DNA of 37,977 nt, from the NCBI GenBank assembly GCA_022707705.1, contig JAKJAC010000008.1, forward strand, positions 11,282 to 49,258. The letters are read 5' to 3'. This document shows positions 23,232 to 31,868 of this stretch, in pieces. This DNA is from Chloroflexota bacterium (GTDB lineage: Bacteria; Chloroflexota; Anaerolineae; B4-G1; SLSP01). The number at the start of each line of letters is the position of its first letter. The stretch's first letter is position 1. The position numbers and the translations under genes are program-made. The notes beneath the pieces were generated by a model, which worked only from the letters and a program-made list of their open reading frames with translations, did no database searches and had not been told where the DNA came from.

Positions 23232-23443
23232 CCACAATCTGTCAAAAGGCAAGAACGCAGAGCTTTGTTGTGCAATGCAAGGGGTCAGTGCATGTTGCCT
23301 TGATGCGGTTTTGCCGCAACAAGCAAGGCAAGGCGATGTTTCGCCCAATTTCAAGGCTGCCAGGAAGCGCACTGTAGCTAAGTACAATGCGTTGCGCGAA
23401 ACGCGAGAACAGCGGACGGCTGCCCTATCGCTTCTTGTAGTGC

Positions 23444-23471
23444 TGGACAAGCTTCCCCTTCGTGCTATACT
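23444..23471 (+). promoter_or_regulatory. Promoter of the 23633 membrane-protein operon
   Basis: TGGACA (23444-23449), 16-nt spacer, TATACT (23466-23471), leaving a leader of about 155 nt before the ATG at 23633. Confidence 0.6.
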
Positions 23472-23632
23472 TCTAGAAATGAGCGAGTTCAATATTGACG
23501 CAATTCAAGCAGACTCCAGGAGCATGGATCCCCGCATCTCGAACCCAGGCAATCTAGCGGGACCTCAGAACTCCAGGGCGATATGATGAAGGCACACCCG
23601 TTGACTTCTAGTCCGGCACTGAGAGACAAATA

Positions 23633-24853
23633 ATGGAATCTTTGGAAACCCCAGCAGAGCAATCAGCGGCACCAGAAATGCCACTGGAAACACCAGCACA
23701 ACTCCCAGGTGATTTTGAGAGCCTGATGCAGCGCCACGCGCAGATGGAGCGCCAACAACGCCAAAATCCAGAGAGCCTGAATACGGAGACGTTGCGGGCA
23801 TTCGTCGCTGAACTACAAGCGCTGTCCCAATCCGTCACCGGCGAACAACGCGAGACGCTCGAGGCGGCGCAGCGACGGTGGATCGCGTTTCTGGAATTAC
23901 GCAAAGCCATGGCTTCCAATCGCCGCGGCGGGATTCCGGTGTGGGCGCTGATGCTCATTACCGTTGCCGGTATGCTTGCCATCTCACTTGGCATCACCTG
24001 GATGCTGCGTCGCGACGCCACGCCCACAGTTTCCCCCACGCAAATCAGCCTGGCGGACCTGACCCCCACAGGAACCCTGCCTGGAGGAGGGATAACGCAG
24101 CTGGCAACACCAACTCTGGAAATCCTCCCCACTCCCACACCCGTTTTCCAGGTACTGCCCACTGTTACGCCCATTCCGACGCCAGAAACGACCCCGGAAC
24201 CCACAACGGAAGTCACAGTCACGGTGGCGCCCACGGTAGCGCCGTATACGGATCCCAGCGGCGATATTGCTTCGCTCGCCGGAGGGCAGGCTGTCAGCGA
24301 TCCGCCTGTAGGATTGGACAGTATCAGCTGCAATGTCGGTGGGGATACGCTGGTGTTGCGCGATGCGCTGCCACCCTTTACCGTTGAAGGCGCGGGAGAC
24401 GCGACGCGCCTGACCGTTTGGCTTAAACTTGCTGAGCCGCCTCCGGCGCAGCGCGCACTCACCTATCACTGGATTCTGGCGCTGGATGTGGATGGCAATG
24501 CCGGCACGGGTCGCCCGCGAGGCGCGGGTTACATCAATCCCGACCTGGGAACCGAAGTGGGTGCGGGGGTGCTCTTCTACCCGGATGGACGCGCGGAACC
24601 CTATTTCTATATCTGGGACAGCGCCCAAGGGGACTGGGCATCCGGAACGCGCGTACCCGATTTGTTGCAGGTGACGTTCACGGAGAATCGTGACGCCATT
24701 GCGCTGAGCTTCCCCATCGCAGAATTGAGCGCCGCGATTCAGGATATCTCCGGTGTCACCCTCGATGCCGCACAACTGCGGGGGCGTATCGGCACAATTG
24801 CCAGCTCAGACACGGTGGCTTCGATTGTAGATTTCTGCCCCGACCTGCCTTGA
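23633..24853 (+). CDS. Membrane-anchored protein with Pro/Thr linker and extracytoplasmic domain
   Basis: A 406-residue protein of unknown function. Residues 1-100 are cytoplasmic and largely helical (QRHAQMERQQRQNP, AFVAELQALSQSVTGEQRETLEAAQRRW). One membrane helix follows (about 102-125), then a Thr/Pro-rich linker of about 85 residues typical of Chloroflexota surface proteins. The C-terminal domain of about 190 residues has a beta-sandwich look (VWLKLAEPPPAQ, HWILALDVDGNAGTGRPRG, PYFYIWDSAQGDW). The DVDGNAGTG segment resembles a calcium-binding or carbohydrate-binding loop. The segment pattern recalls domains that describe a measured quantity in secreted proteins, but I do not recognise the family. 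The ribosome site is weak. Two further membrane-protein genes follow. Confidence 0.8.
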   Translation: MESLETPAEQSAAPEMPLETPAQLPGDFESLMQRHAQMERQQRQNPESLNTETLRAFVAELQALSQSVTGEQRETLEAAQRRWIAFLELRKAMASNRRGGIPVWALMLITVAGMLAISLGITWMLRRDATPTVSPTQISLADLTPTGTLPGGGITQLATPTLEILPTPTPVFQVLPTVTPIPTPETTPEPTTEVTVTVAPTVAPYTDPSGDIASLAGGQAVSDPPVGLDSISCNVGGDTLVLRDALPPFTVEGAGDATRLTVWLKLAEPPPAQRALTYHWILALDVDGNAGTGRPRGAGYINPDLGTEVGAGVLFYPDGRAEPYFYIWDSAQGDWASGTRVPDLLQVTFTENRDAIALSFPIAELSAAIQDISGVTLDAAQLRGRIGTIASSDTVASIVDFCPDLP

Positions 24854-24902
24854 CCTGAAAACCAGGCACAACGGGCGGGAACAATTCAGGCTGAGGATCA
24901 CG

Positions 24903-25472
24903 ATGATTGCCCGATGGTGGAATCGTTTGTTGCCCACAACGAGTCATCCGGCGTTGCGAGCACGGGCAAGCGCGATACTCGCCGCCTGCATCAGCATCAG
25001 CCTGGCGTTTGTGGTATTGCTCCTCACCTGGTTGCTCAGCGGAGACCTTGAAGGCGCCACCGTGGTTGCTGCCGGTGTCTTTGTCGCTGTTCTTTTCAGC
25101 ATCGGGGTATTAGTGCGGCGCGGGCGGGTGTTGCTTGCGGGTTGGTTGCTTACCGGCATACTGCTCCTGCTCATCACAGCAGATGTGTGGAGTTACGGTC
25201 TGGGATCGCCAGCTGCGGCAGGTTATATTATCCCCATTCTGTTAGCAGTGTGTGCTCTGGGCGGGGGTACAGGCATGGGCGTAGCTGTGGCATGTAGCCT
25301 CAGCGTGTGGTTGCTGGCGTGGGGCGAAGTTGCCGGGTGGCACATCCCCTACAGCCCGGTAGAGGTCTCGCATCTGACTTTCAATGCACCCGCGCTCAGC
25401 GTCATTTTTCTGATAGCTGCCGCCATTCCCGGCGCAATGGCACACTCGCTCACACCAAAGGAGGGCACATAG
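24903..25472 (+). CDS. Multi-pass membrane protein of unknown function
   Basis: A 189-residue very hydrophobic protein with about five to six predicted membrane helices (for example ILAACISISLAFVVLLLTWLL, VVAAGVFVAVLFSIGVLV, LAGWLLTGILLLLITADVW, VIFLIAAAIPGAMAH). It resembles the N-terminal membrane sensor regions found on Chloroflexota histidine kinases and GGDEF proteins, but no signalling domain follows, so it may be a stand-alone or shortened sensor. SD GAGGA is 5 nt before ATG 24903. It lies 49 nt after the anchored protein and 3 nt before the YgjV-like gene, so the three are probably one operon. Confidence 0.75.
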   Translation: MIARWWNRLLPTTSHPALRARASAILAACISISLAFVVLLLTWLLSGDLEGATVVAAGVFVAVLFSIGVLVRRGRVLLAGWLLTGILLLLITADVWSYGLGSPAAAGYIIPILLAVCALGGGTGMGVAVACSLSVWLLAWGEVAGWHIPYSPVEVSHLTFNAPALSVIFLIAAAIPGAMAHSLTPKEGT

Positions 25473-25475
25473 CCT

Positions 25476-26117
25476 ATGACTCCCCAAGCGGTTTACGAAA
25501 TCATCGGATATATTGCCTCCATCCTGATTGCAATCTCGTTGATGATGAGTTCACTGCTCAAATTGCGCCTCACCAATCTCATCGGGGCGCTCTTCTTCAC
25601 GGCTTATGGATTGCTGATCAAAGCCTATCCCATCGCTGCTGTCAACGGTTTTATCGTCATCGTGGATATCTACTACCTCTATCAAATGCTGCGGGCGAAA
25701 GAATACTTCTCACTGCTAGAGGTGATGAAGGGGTCACGCTTCCTGCATACTTTCCTCAACTTCCACCGCGCAGAAATCCACCGGTTCTTTCCCAACTTCG
25801 TCTATGAAGCCTCCGATGAGTATTTGGCGTTCTTTGTCCTGCGGGATATGGTCCCCGCAGGTTTGTTCATCGCCAAACCCACAGGACCGCAATCTGCCGC
25901 CATTCTGCTGGATTTCGTCGCCCCGGGCTATCGCGACCTGCGGGTGGCGCAGTTTGTCTTCGTCGAGAATGCCCACATCTTCCGCGAGAAGGGTATCCAC
26001 CAGTTCACGGCGGAAGCAACAACACCCAAACATGCCAGGTACCTGGAGCGCATTGGATTTCATCCGGAAACCACAGCGGAGGCAGGGGTTGCCCGCTATG
26101 TGCTGACGATTGCCTGA
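25476..26117 (+). CDS. YgjV-like membrane protein fused to a GNAT-like domain
   Basis: A 213-residue two-part protein. Residues 1-75 contain three membrane helices and match the YgjV-type inner membrane family (IIGYIASILIAISLMMSSLLKLRLTNLIGA, then AVNGFIVIVDIYYLYQM). Residues about 95-213 look like an N-acetyltransferase fold (FFVLRDMVPAGLFIAKPTG, FVAPGYRDLRVAQFVF, TTPKHARYLERIGFHPE). The last pattern matches the C-terminal part of GNAT enzymes, although a clear acetyl-CoA loop is not evident. The substrate is unknown. The ATG comes 3 nt after the previous stop, with AGGAGG upstream of that stop. A strong terminator follows. Confidence 0.85.
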   Translation: MTPQAVYEIIGYIASILIAISLMMSSLLKLRLTNLIGALFFTAYGLLIKAYPIAAVNGFIVIVDIYYLYQMLRAKEYFSLLEVMKGSRFLHTFLNFHRAEIHRFFPNFVYEASDEYLAFFVLRDMVPAGLFIAKPTGPQSAAILLDFVAPGYRDLRVAQFVFVENAHIFREKGIHQFTAEATTPKHARYLERIGFHPETTAEAGVARYVLTIA

Positions 26118-26190
26118 CCCGAGGCTAGTTTGGAGAAAAACCACACGATAGCATCCGATATCAGAGAAAAGCCAGCTGCACTCACCTCAA

Positions 26191-26222
26191 AAGGGGGGCG
26201 GAAATCCGCCCCCCTTTTTTCA
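26191..26222 (+). terminator. Intrinsic terminator after the YgjV-like gene
   Basis: A perfect 12-bp GC-rich stem (26191-26202 with 26205-26216) and a run of T residues directly after it, 73 nt past the stop at 26117. Confidence 0.93.
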
Positions 26223-26240
26223 ACGCCGGTAGGAGGCATA

Positions 26241-26271
26241 AGCTATGCTTTATTACCGTCAAAGTATAGCT
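26241..26271. promoter_or_regulatory. Inverted repeat upstream of the dehydrogenase operon
   Basis: AGCTATGCTTT (26241-26251) and AAAGTATAGCT (26261-26271) pair over 11 bp with one mismatch, with a 9-nt spacer. It lies about 35 nt upstream of the -10 candidate for the dehydrogenase operon, a likely place for a regulator. Confidence 0.45.
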
Positions 26272-26303
26272 AAATCTCAGTATAACGGCGCAAAGCACAG
26301 GAT

Positions 26304-26309
26304 TATAAT
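26304..26309 (+). promoter_or_regulatory. Possible -10 box of the dehydrogenase operon
   Basis: TATAAT in GATTATAATGGG, 122 nt before ATG 26432. No good -35 is present, which fits control by an activator at the inverted repeat upstream. The rest of the 26118-26431 gap holds the terminator and that repeat. Confidence 0.45.
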
Positions 26310-26431
26310 GGGAATGATGCGTATTTCGTCCTGCACATTCGTCATGCGGTAACGGGCTGACCCATTACCCCCTCGCGCAGTACGAATTGCGCAGCAAATC
26401 ACCTATGACGCATCAGGTTTTAGGAGAGTCT

Positions 26432-28531
26432 ATGGCTGAATATCGCATCACCCAACATCCGATTCTGACCGCTGTGACGGGCGAAGAGATACCATTCACG
26501 TGGCAAGGGCAACCGCTGACGGCAAAGCCGGGCGAGATGATCTCGTCGGCGTTGTTTGCACATGGCGTGCGCACCTTCGGACATCATCCCAAAGATGGGG
26601 CGCCGCAGGGCATTTTCTGCGCCAACGGGCAGTGCGCCCAATGTCTGGTGGTGGCGGATGGCAAGCCCGTCAAAGCCTGTATGACGCTGGTGACGCCAGG
26701 AATGGCAGTTATGCCGATGGACGGGTTACCCGATCCTCCGGCTATCGCAGGGACTCCCATCCTGCACGAGGCGGAAAGCGTTGAAGTCCCCGTGCTCATC
26801 CTCGGCGGTGGACCCGCAGGGATGTCAGCAGCGATTCAACTAGGGCAACGCGGTGTGCGCTGCCTGCTGGTGGATGATAAGCACCGGCTTGGCGGGAAAC
26901 TCGTGCTGCAAACGCACCGCTTCTTCGGTTCGATCAACGCCGTCTATGCCGGCACACGTGGCATAGATATCGCCACACGGCTGGAAAATGAGGTTCGCCA
27001 GCACGAAGGCGTCGAAATCTGGCTCAACAGTACCGCGCTCGCCGTGTTCAGCGACGGGAGAGTGGGGATTCTGCGGGGAGGTGAAGATGCGCACTATGCG
27101 CTGGTGAAACCTCAAATTCTGCTAGTCGCGACAGGGGCGCGGGAGAAGTCACTGGTGTTCAAAGGGAACACGCTGCCGGGTGTGTATGGGGCGGGAGCGT
27201 TCCAAACACTCGTGAACCGCGATTTGGTAAAAGCAGCAAGCCGGCTTTTCATCATCGGGGGCGGCAACGTGGGCTTGATCGCAGGTTATCATGCGCTACA
27301 AGCCGGCATTGAGGTTGTGGGACTGGTGGAAGCGCTACCCGAATGTGGCGGCTACAAAGTTCACAAGGATAAGCTCGCGCGCTTTGGGGTGCCGATTTAC
27401 ACGCGCCACACTGTAGTCAGTGCGAATGGCAAGGATCAGGTAGAATCAGTTACCATCGCGCAGCTCGATGACGCCTGGCAGGTCATTCCCGGCACGGAAA
27501 AGTCATTTGCATGCGATACAGTGCTGATTGCTGTGGGCCTCGACCCGGTCAATGAGTTCACCGCAAAGGCGCGCGAGTACCATATCACGGTTTTTGATGC
27601 AGGTGACGCGGAGGAAATCGCGGAGGCTTCGGCAGCGATGTTCTCCGGAAAGATCAAGGGGCTGGAAATCGCCCGCGCATTGGGGGTCGCAGAAGAAGAT
27701 GTGCCGCGCGACTGGTATCGCACCGCGGAGATTCTGAAATCACACCCCGGCAAGACCATTGCCGAACGCATCCCGGAGAAGCAGAGTGGTATCTTCCCGG
27801 TCTTTCACTGTTCGCAGGAAATCCCCTGCAACCCCTGTACGTCGGTCTGCCCGCAACAGCTCATCGCCATTCCCGAAGATGATATTCGCCATGTTCCGGA
27901 GTACCTGGGTATACAAATGGAGAAGGAATGCCTGGGCTGCGAGAAATGTGTCACCATCTGTCCGGGCCTGGCAATCACGCTGGTGGATTACCGCAAGGAT
28001 GCAGAGCAACCGCTGGTGACTATCGCCTACGAATTCCTGCCGGATAGCGTACACGAGGACGACGTTATGACGGCGCTCGACGCGATGGGCGAGGTATTGG
28101 GCGATGTGACAGTTGCCAGCGTGCGCACCATCAAGCGCAATGACCGGACGGTGATGGTGAAGGTACGCGCGCCACAAGCCATCGCCAAACGCATCGCGGG
28201 CTTACGGGTGCAGGAGCCGTGGGTCGGCGCAGCGCTGGAAGAAGAAATCACACGCATTGACGATGATGAGATTGTCTGCCGCTGCGAGCGCGTAACCGCA
28301 GGCGAAATCCGCGACCTGATTCGCAAAGGGTACCGCGACCTGAACGAGATCAAGGCGGTCACACGCGCGGGAATGGGCGCGTGTGGCGGGAAAACCTGCA
28401 CCAATCTGATTCTACGCCTATTCCGTGAAGAGGGCGTGCCGCTCAATGAGGTCACCCGAAACGTCCCGCGCCCCCTGTTCGTAGAGGTGCCACTGGGGGT
28501 GTTCGCCGGAGTCAAGAGTCAGGAGTCATAA
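26432..28531 (+). CDS. Amino-acid dehydrogenase alpha subunit, multi-cofactor FAD/Fe-S protein
   Basis: A 699-residue protein resembling sarcosine oxidase alpha, hydrogen cyanide synthase A/B and the alpha subunits of dye-linked proline dehydrogenases. Domains in order: an N-terminal [2Fe-2S] domain (Cys63, Cys68, Cys71, Cys83), then an FAD/NAD(P)-type pyridine-nucleotide oxidoreductase fold with GGGPAG at 125-130 and a second nucleotide loop IIGGGNVGL. A two-cluster ferredoxin-like region follows (HCSQEIPCNPCTSVCP and CLGCEKCVTICP). Last is a BFD-like [2Fe-2S] module (VCRCERVT...ACGGKTC). It should pass electrons from the beta subunit to an acceptor. SD TAGGAG precedes ATG 26432. Its partner follows 59 nt downstream. 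Proline, hydroxyproline, sarcosine or another secondary amine are candidate substrates. Confidence 0.9.
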   Translation: MAEYRITQHPILTAVTGEEIPFTWQGQPLTAKPGEMISSALFAHGVRTFGHHPKDGAPQGIFCANGQCAQCLVVADGKPVKACMTLVTPGMAVMPMDGLPDPPAIAGTPILHEAESVEVPVLILGGGPAGMSAAIQLGQRGVRCLLVDDKHRLGGKLVLQTHRFFGSINAVYAGTRGIDIATRLENEVRQHEGVEIWLNSTALAVFSDGRVGILRGGEDAHYALVKPQILLVATGAREKSLVFKGNTLPGVYGAGAFQTLVNRDLVKAASRLFIIGGGNVGLIAGYHALQAGIEVVGLVEALPECGGYKVHKDKLARFGVPIYTRHTVVSANGKDQVESVTIAQLDDAWQVIPGTEKSFACDTVLIAVGLDPVNEFTAKAREYHITVFDAGDAEEIAEASAAMFSGKIKGLEIARALGVAEEDVPRDWYRTAEILKSHPGKTIAERIPEKQSGIFPVFHCSQEIPCNPCTSVCPQQLIAIPEDDIRHVPEYLGIQMEKECLGCEKCVTICPGLAITLVDYRKDAEQPLVTIAYEFLPDSVHEDDVMTALDAMGEVLGDVTVASVRTIKRNDRTVMVKVRAPQAIAKRIAGLRVQEPWVGAALEEEITRIDDDEIVCRCERVTAGEIRDLIRKGYRDLNEIKAVTRAGMGACGGKTCTNLILRLFREEGVPLNEVTRNVPRPLFVEVPLGVFAGVKSQES

Positions 28532-28590
28532 GTCGAGTAGTCAATAGCCGAGCAATTGGAAGAAGACTACAGGACTAAAGGGAGAAATTC

Positions 28591-29775
28591 ATGGAGACAA
28601 CAACAAATCGCACTTACGATGTCATCATCATCGGCGCAGGGAGCGTGGGCGCACCGGCGGCGCTGGCGATAGCAAAAGCCGGGATGAAAGTGCTGGTACT
28701 CGACCAATTCCCAAGCCAGGGACAAGGCTCGAACAAGGCAGCTATCGGCGGTATCCGCGCCACGCATTCCGATCCGGCGAAAATCCGGCTATGCCTGCGC
28801 ACGCTGGAAATCGTAAAGAGCTGGCAGGAGACCTACGGACATAATCTCGAATGGACGACCGGCGGCTATTCCTTCGTCGCCTACCGCGAGCAGGAAGAAC
28901 AGACGCTCAGAACCTTGCTCAAAGTCCAGAAAGCCTATGGGCTCAATATCGAATGGTACGACAAAGAGACTTTGTTGGACATCATCCCCGACCTCAACCG
29001 CGACGGGTTGATCGGGGGGACGTTCTCGCCTGAGGATGGGCATTGCTCGACGCTGCTGGCAGGGCACGCCTACTACGACACGGCAAGGCAGGCCGGCGCC
29101 GAGTTCCGCTTCAACGAGCGGGTGGTCGAAATCCTCACCCGCGAAGTCGCGCACGGTTCACACCGCGAAATCACGGGGGTGCGCACGAACAAGGAAACCT
29201 ACCATGCGCCAATCGTGATCAACGCAGCAGGACCCTGGGCAGCGCAAGTGGGCGAGTTGCTGGGCTTCGACCATCCCGTGCGACCCGATTCCCATGAGGG
29301 CGGCATCACCGAACCGGTGGCACATTTTCTCGGACCGATGGTGGTGGATATTCGACCCGCACCCGGTTCGAAGAACTACTACTTCTTCCAGCTGCACAGC
29401 GGGCAGATTGTTTTCTGCATCACGCCGGATCCGAGCATCTGGGGCTTTGATTGTCGGGAGACGAGCGTGTTCCTGCCGCAGGTAGCGCAACGGATGGTGG
29501 ACCTGATGCCCCGGTTGGCGAATATCCGCGTGCGGCGCACCTGGCGCGGACTGTATCCTATGACGCCGGATGGTTCGCCGCTGGTGGGTTGGACGCGCGA
29601 GGTCGGCGGCTATCTGATGGCGATAGGCATGTGCGGGCAGGGCTTCATGCTGGGACCGGGGTTAGGTGAGCTGCTGGCGCGCATGGTGACGCAACAGACG
29701 ACGGTAGATGATCGGGAGACGCTGGAAATCCTCTCGCCATACCGGGCGTTCAAGGGGATGGAGGCGTTGAAGTAA
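28591..29775 (+). CDS. Amino-acid dehydrogenase beta subunit (DAO-family flavoprotein)
   Basis: A 394-residue FAD oxidoreductase of the D-amino-acid oxidase (DAO) family, like sarcosine oxidase beta or proline dehydrogenase beta. The Rossmann FAD motif is YDVIIIGAGSVGAPAALAIAKAG (residues 9-31), and later motifs are VINAAGPWA and the C-terminal GMCGQGFMLGPGLGELLA. It would oxidise an amino acid or secondary amine and hand electrons to the alpha subunit encoded just upstream. SD GGGAG is 8-9 nt before the ATG. The 59-nt gap contains several AGTC-like repeats but no terminator, so the genes are co-transcribed. Confidence 0.92.
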   Translation: METTTNRTYDVIIIGAGSVGAPAALAIAKAGMKVLVLDQFPSQGQGSNKAAIGGIRATHSDPAKIRLCLRTLEIVKSWQETYGHNLEWTTGGYSFVAYREQEEQTLRTLLKVQKAYGLNIEWYDKETLLDIIPDLNRDGLIGGTFSPEDGHCSTLLAGHAYYDTARQAGAEFRFNERVVEILTREVAHGSHREITGVRTNKETYHAPIVINAAGPWAAQVGELLGFDHPVRPDSHEGGITEPVAHFLGPMVVDIRPAPGSKNYYFFQLHSGQIVFCITPDPSIWGFDCRETSVFLPQVAQRMVDLMPRLANIRVRRTWRGLYPMTPDGSPLVGWTREVGGYLMAIGMCGQGFMLGPGLGELLARMVTQQTTVDDRETLEILSPYRAFKGMEALK

Positions 29776-29795
29776 GAATCGCACCGGCAAATGCA

Positions 29796-29829
29796 AAGCG
29801 TGAGCATCGTCAAGACGATGCTCACGCTT
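29796..29829. terminator. Bidirectional hairpin between convergent genes
   Basis: A perfect 16-bp stem (29796-29811 with 29814-29829, 2-nt loop) lies between the dehydrogenase (plus) and rloB (minus). The U-tracts are short on both sides (CTAGG; TTGCATTTG), so it may block read-through and stabilise 3' ends rather than be a strong terminator. Confidence 0.75.
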
Positions 29830-29856
29830 CTAGGACCACCAAGTCGCGCGGAATGC

Positions 29857-30522
29857 TTAGACTACCCGCGGTTCGCGTTCCATAATATGTTCAGCAAGTA
29901 GATATACCCGTGTTCCCAAATCCTGCGGCCAACGATCCTCGGAATGGATGTCCAGTGCACGAGCGCGTTCGATAGCAACGCCAACATGCGGAAGAAAAGC
30001 CTCAGTTTTTGGCGCGGCCTTGTTGTACTCTCCCAATAAAGCCAATAACTCTCGCTCCAATCGCGTTCTATCGCCCGTCTTACGATTTATGCGAAAATCG
30101 TCCAGCGTTTCAACAGAATATCCATCTAGAGATCGAAGGTGTAGAAGTAGCCACAATTCAAAGCAAGGATTACTTGCAGCCATTAAGTAACCCTTTTGAT
30201 AACACAAAGTCGCAATGCCTGCGAGTTTGGCAGTACCCCAGCGATCTGTGTCCAAAACCAGCCATAGCTCATCTTGTTCCTTGAGTTGGTATTGACGGTA
30301 GAATTCATCTAGGGATTGCAACACTGCCTCAGGGGCAGAGTGCGTCGCATCTCTCTCCAATACCTCAACATGAATGCGCGGATTATAAAAATAACCCGGT
30401 GAGGCCATATCTTCAAAATACGTACGCTCTGTGCGGGCCCCTTCAGCCGCAATGATGATGAGCTTAGGATCGCGCACCCCACTAACGCGCTTTCGGGTTT
30501 TGAAGTGTCGCTTCTCCGGCAT
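29857..30522 (-). CDS. rloB: RloB/AbiLii-family protein, Toprim-like
   Basis: A 221-residue RloB-family protein. The family signature is SNPCFELWLLLHL (residues 117-129). The front half has features of a Toprim nuclease fold: a hydrophobic strand with AEGARTERTYFE (Glu27, Glu32) and WLVLDTDRW (Asp91, Asp93). Basic residues dominate the N-terminus. RloB is known as the second subunit next to the RloA ATPase in type-I restriction accessory loci and as AbiLii of lactococcal abortive infection; the toxin role is by analogy. The ATG is 1 nt after the rloA stop (TGATATG), so the pair is tightly coupled. The region is visibly AT-richer than its neighbours, which suggests transfer. Confidence 0.9.
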   Translation of the reverse strand: MPEKRHFKTRKRVSGVRDPKLIIIAAEGARTERTYFEDMASPGYFYNPRIHVEVLERDATHSAPEAVLQSLDEFYRQYQLKEQDELWLVLDTDRWGTAKLAGIATLCYQKGYLMAASNPCFELWLLLHLRSLDGYSVETLDDFRINRKTGDRTRLERELLALLGEYNKAAPKTEAFLPHVGVAIERARALDIHSEDRWPQDLGTRVYLLAEHIMEREPRVV

Positions 30523-30523
30523 A

Positions 30524-31852
30524 TCAGACTCTCCGGGAAAACGATGTGCGCCTAAAAACCGGTATTGCGCCGAAACGTCCCATCAGATAACCCCGCTCGA
30601 TGTCTTTGTCATAGCGTGGCGCAAATTCCTCCAGCGAATAAAGTCGCGAAGCTCCGGTCAGATCTTTTTCAATAAACCAGATTTCATCGCGCCGCAGTAA
30701 TTCCAAATCGAGGAGGTGTTCCTCATGCGTCGTAGCGATAAGCTGACTATGGCTTTCCACATCTGCCAGGAAAAGTTTGATCAATTCATAGCTGAGGCGC
30801 GGATGGAGGCTACGATCCAATTCATCAATAACAATCACCTGATCCCGGCCCGTCAAGCTGGCAAATTGAGGCAACAGATCAAGCATGCGACGTGTTCCAT
30901 CAGATTCTTCCTTTATGTCAAATAAGACATCCTCATTGCAGTCTCCCATTTTGTGCTTGAACATGAGTTTTTGGGCTTGAATTTGCCCTTCTGTCACATC
31001 AACAATAAAACGCTCACCGCCTGGGCCGACCACAAACACGGATTTTCCTTCTAGTTCTGGTAGTTCACGCATCTCTGTTAGGATATCAAGCGGAAACTCT
31101 ACTTCAGGGTTCATATCCAATAAGTCAAAACCACGAATACCTGTTCCAAGCTGCTCTAGATACTGAGCAATACTCGCTGCGAAATCACCTTCTGCTATTT
31201 TGCTGGCTAACGGCAAGTATTGTGAATCTGGATAGATAATCACCAGAGTTTCATCGAACCATTGGTATACATTCGCGAAATGGGGAATATTGCGTTCCAT
31301 ACTTTCTGTCAAAAACAGCTGATTTGAGCGAGTGCCCTTTGCCACCCCTGCAACAAACTGCTGGTCTTCTTTATCTTGGAATCCGACCTTACCAAACTGG
31401 ACAGAGACTTTACCCTCTTCGGTCGTCGCACGTTCAAAAAGCAAAGTCTCGGCAGTCTTCTTGATCTCATATAACCATTCAGTGTGAATCCGTTGATGAT
31501 CAACTTCAAAACCATAGATGTAGCAATTTGCCCCATGCCGGAATTCAAATTCAAATCTAGAAGGACGTACCCCACTTTCCTGGCACAATTTGAAAGGGAT
31601 CCGCGGAATGGATTGTTTGATACGTGTGCCCTCCAGAATGAGTCGCTGGGCAAAACGCATCGCGCGAACCATATTAGACTTGCCAGACGCATTAGCGCCA
31701 TAAATCACTGCGGCACGTAAGATATCTATATCACATCCAGCAGTATTTCGAACAATATGCTCCGAGTGTTGTCGCACCCGGCTTGGGATGAGTGAGAGTT
31801 CAACCTCTTCGCTAAACGATAGAAAATTACTGACATGGAAACGGAGTAACAT
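30524..31852 (-). CDS. rloA: RloA/AbiLi-family AAA ATPase
   Basis: A 442-residue ABC/SMC-type ATPase (AAA_21 group). Walker A is YGANASGKSN (residues 51-60), the ABC signature region is EESDGTRRML, Walker B is VIVIDELDRSLHP with the D-loop region, and the switch histidine is in LIATTHEEH. The middle (about residues 90-330) is a helical insert typical of RloA/OLD-like ATPases. By analogy it senses infection and controls the Toprim-like partner RloB encoded 1 nt downstream. No SD is seen very close to the ATG except GAGGTGACTT. The base composition is lower in GC than the flanks, and no restriction genes are adjacent. Confidence 0.9.
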   Translation of the reverse strand: MLLRFHVSNFLSFSEEVELSLIPSRVRQHSEHIVRNTAGCDIDILRAAVIYGANASGKSNMVRAMRFAQRLILEGTRIKQSIPRIPFKLCQESGVRPSRFEFEFRHGANCYIYGFEVDHQRIHTEWLYEIKKTAETLLFERATTEEGKVSVQFGKVGFQDKEDQQFVAGVAKGTRSNQLFLTESMERNIPHFANVYQWFDETLVIIYPDSQYLPLASKIAEGDFAASIAQYLEQLGTGIRGFDLLDMNPEVEFPLDILTEMRELPELEGKSVFVVGPGGERFIVDVTEGQIQAQKLMFKHKMGDCNEDVLFDIKEESDGTRRMLDLLPQFASLTGRDQVIVIDELDRSLHPRLSYELIKLFLADVESHSQLIATTHEEHLLDLELLRRDEIWFIEKDLTGASRLYSLEEFAPRYDKDIERGYLMGRFGAIPVFRRTSFSRRV

Positions 31853-31868
31853 AAGTCACCTCAATTAC

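Noticed and set aside
23217-23245. TTGACA next to TATAAT on the minus strand upstream of the RRM gene
   Set aside because: The spacing is only 8 nt, too short for a sigma-70 promoter; the extended -10 explains the site better.
23092-23586. Open frames on both strands in the 23.15-23.63 kb gap
   Set aside because: Low-quality translations, no ribosome sites, and the region carries divergent promoters for the flanking genes.
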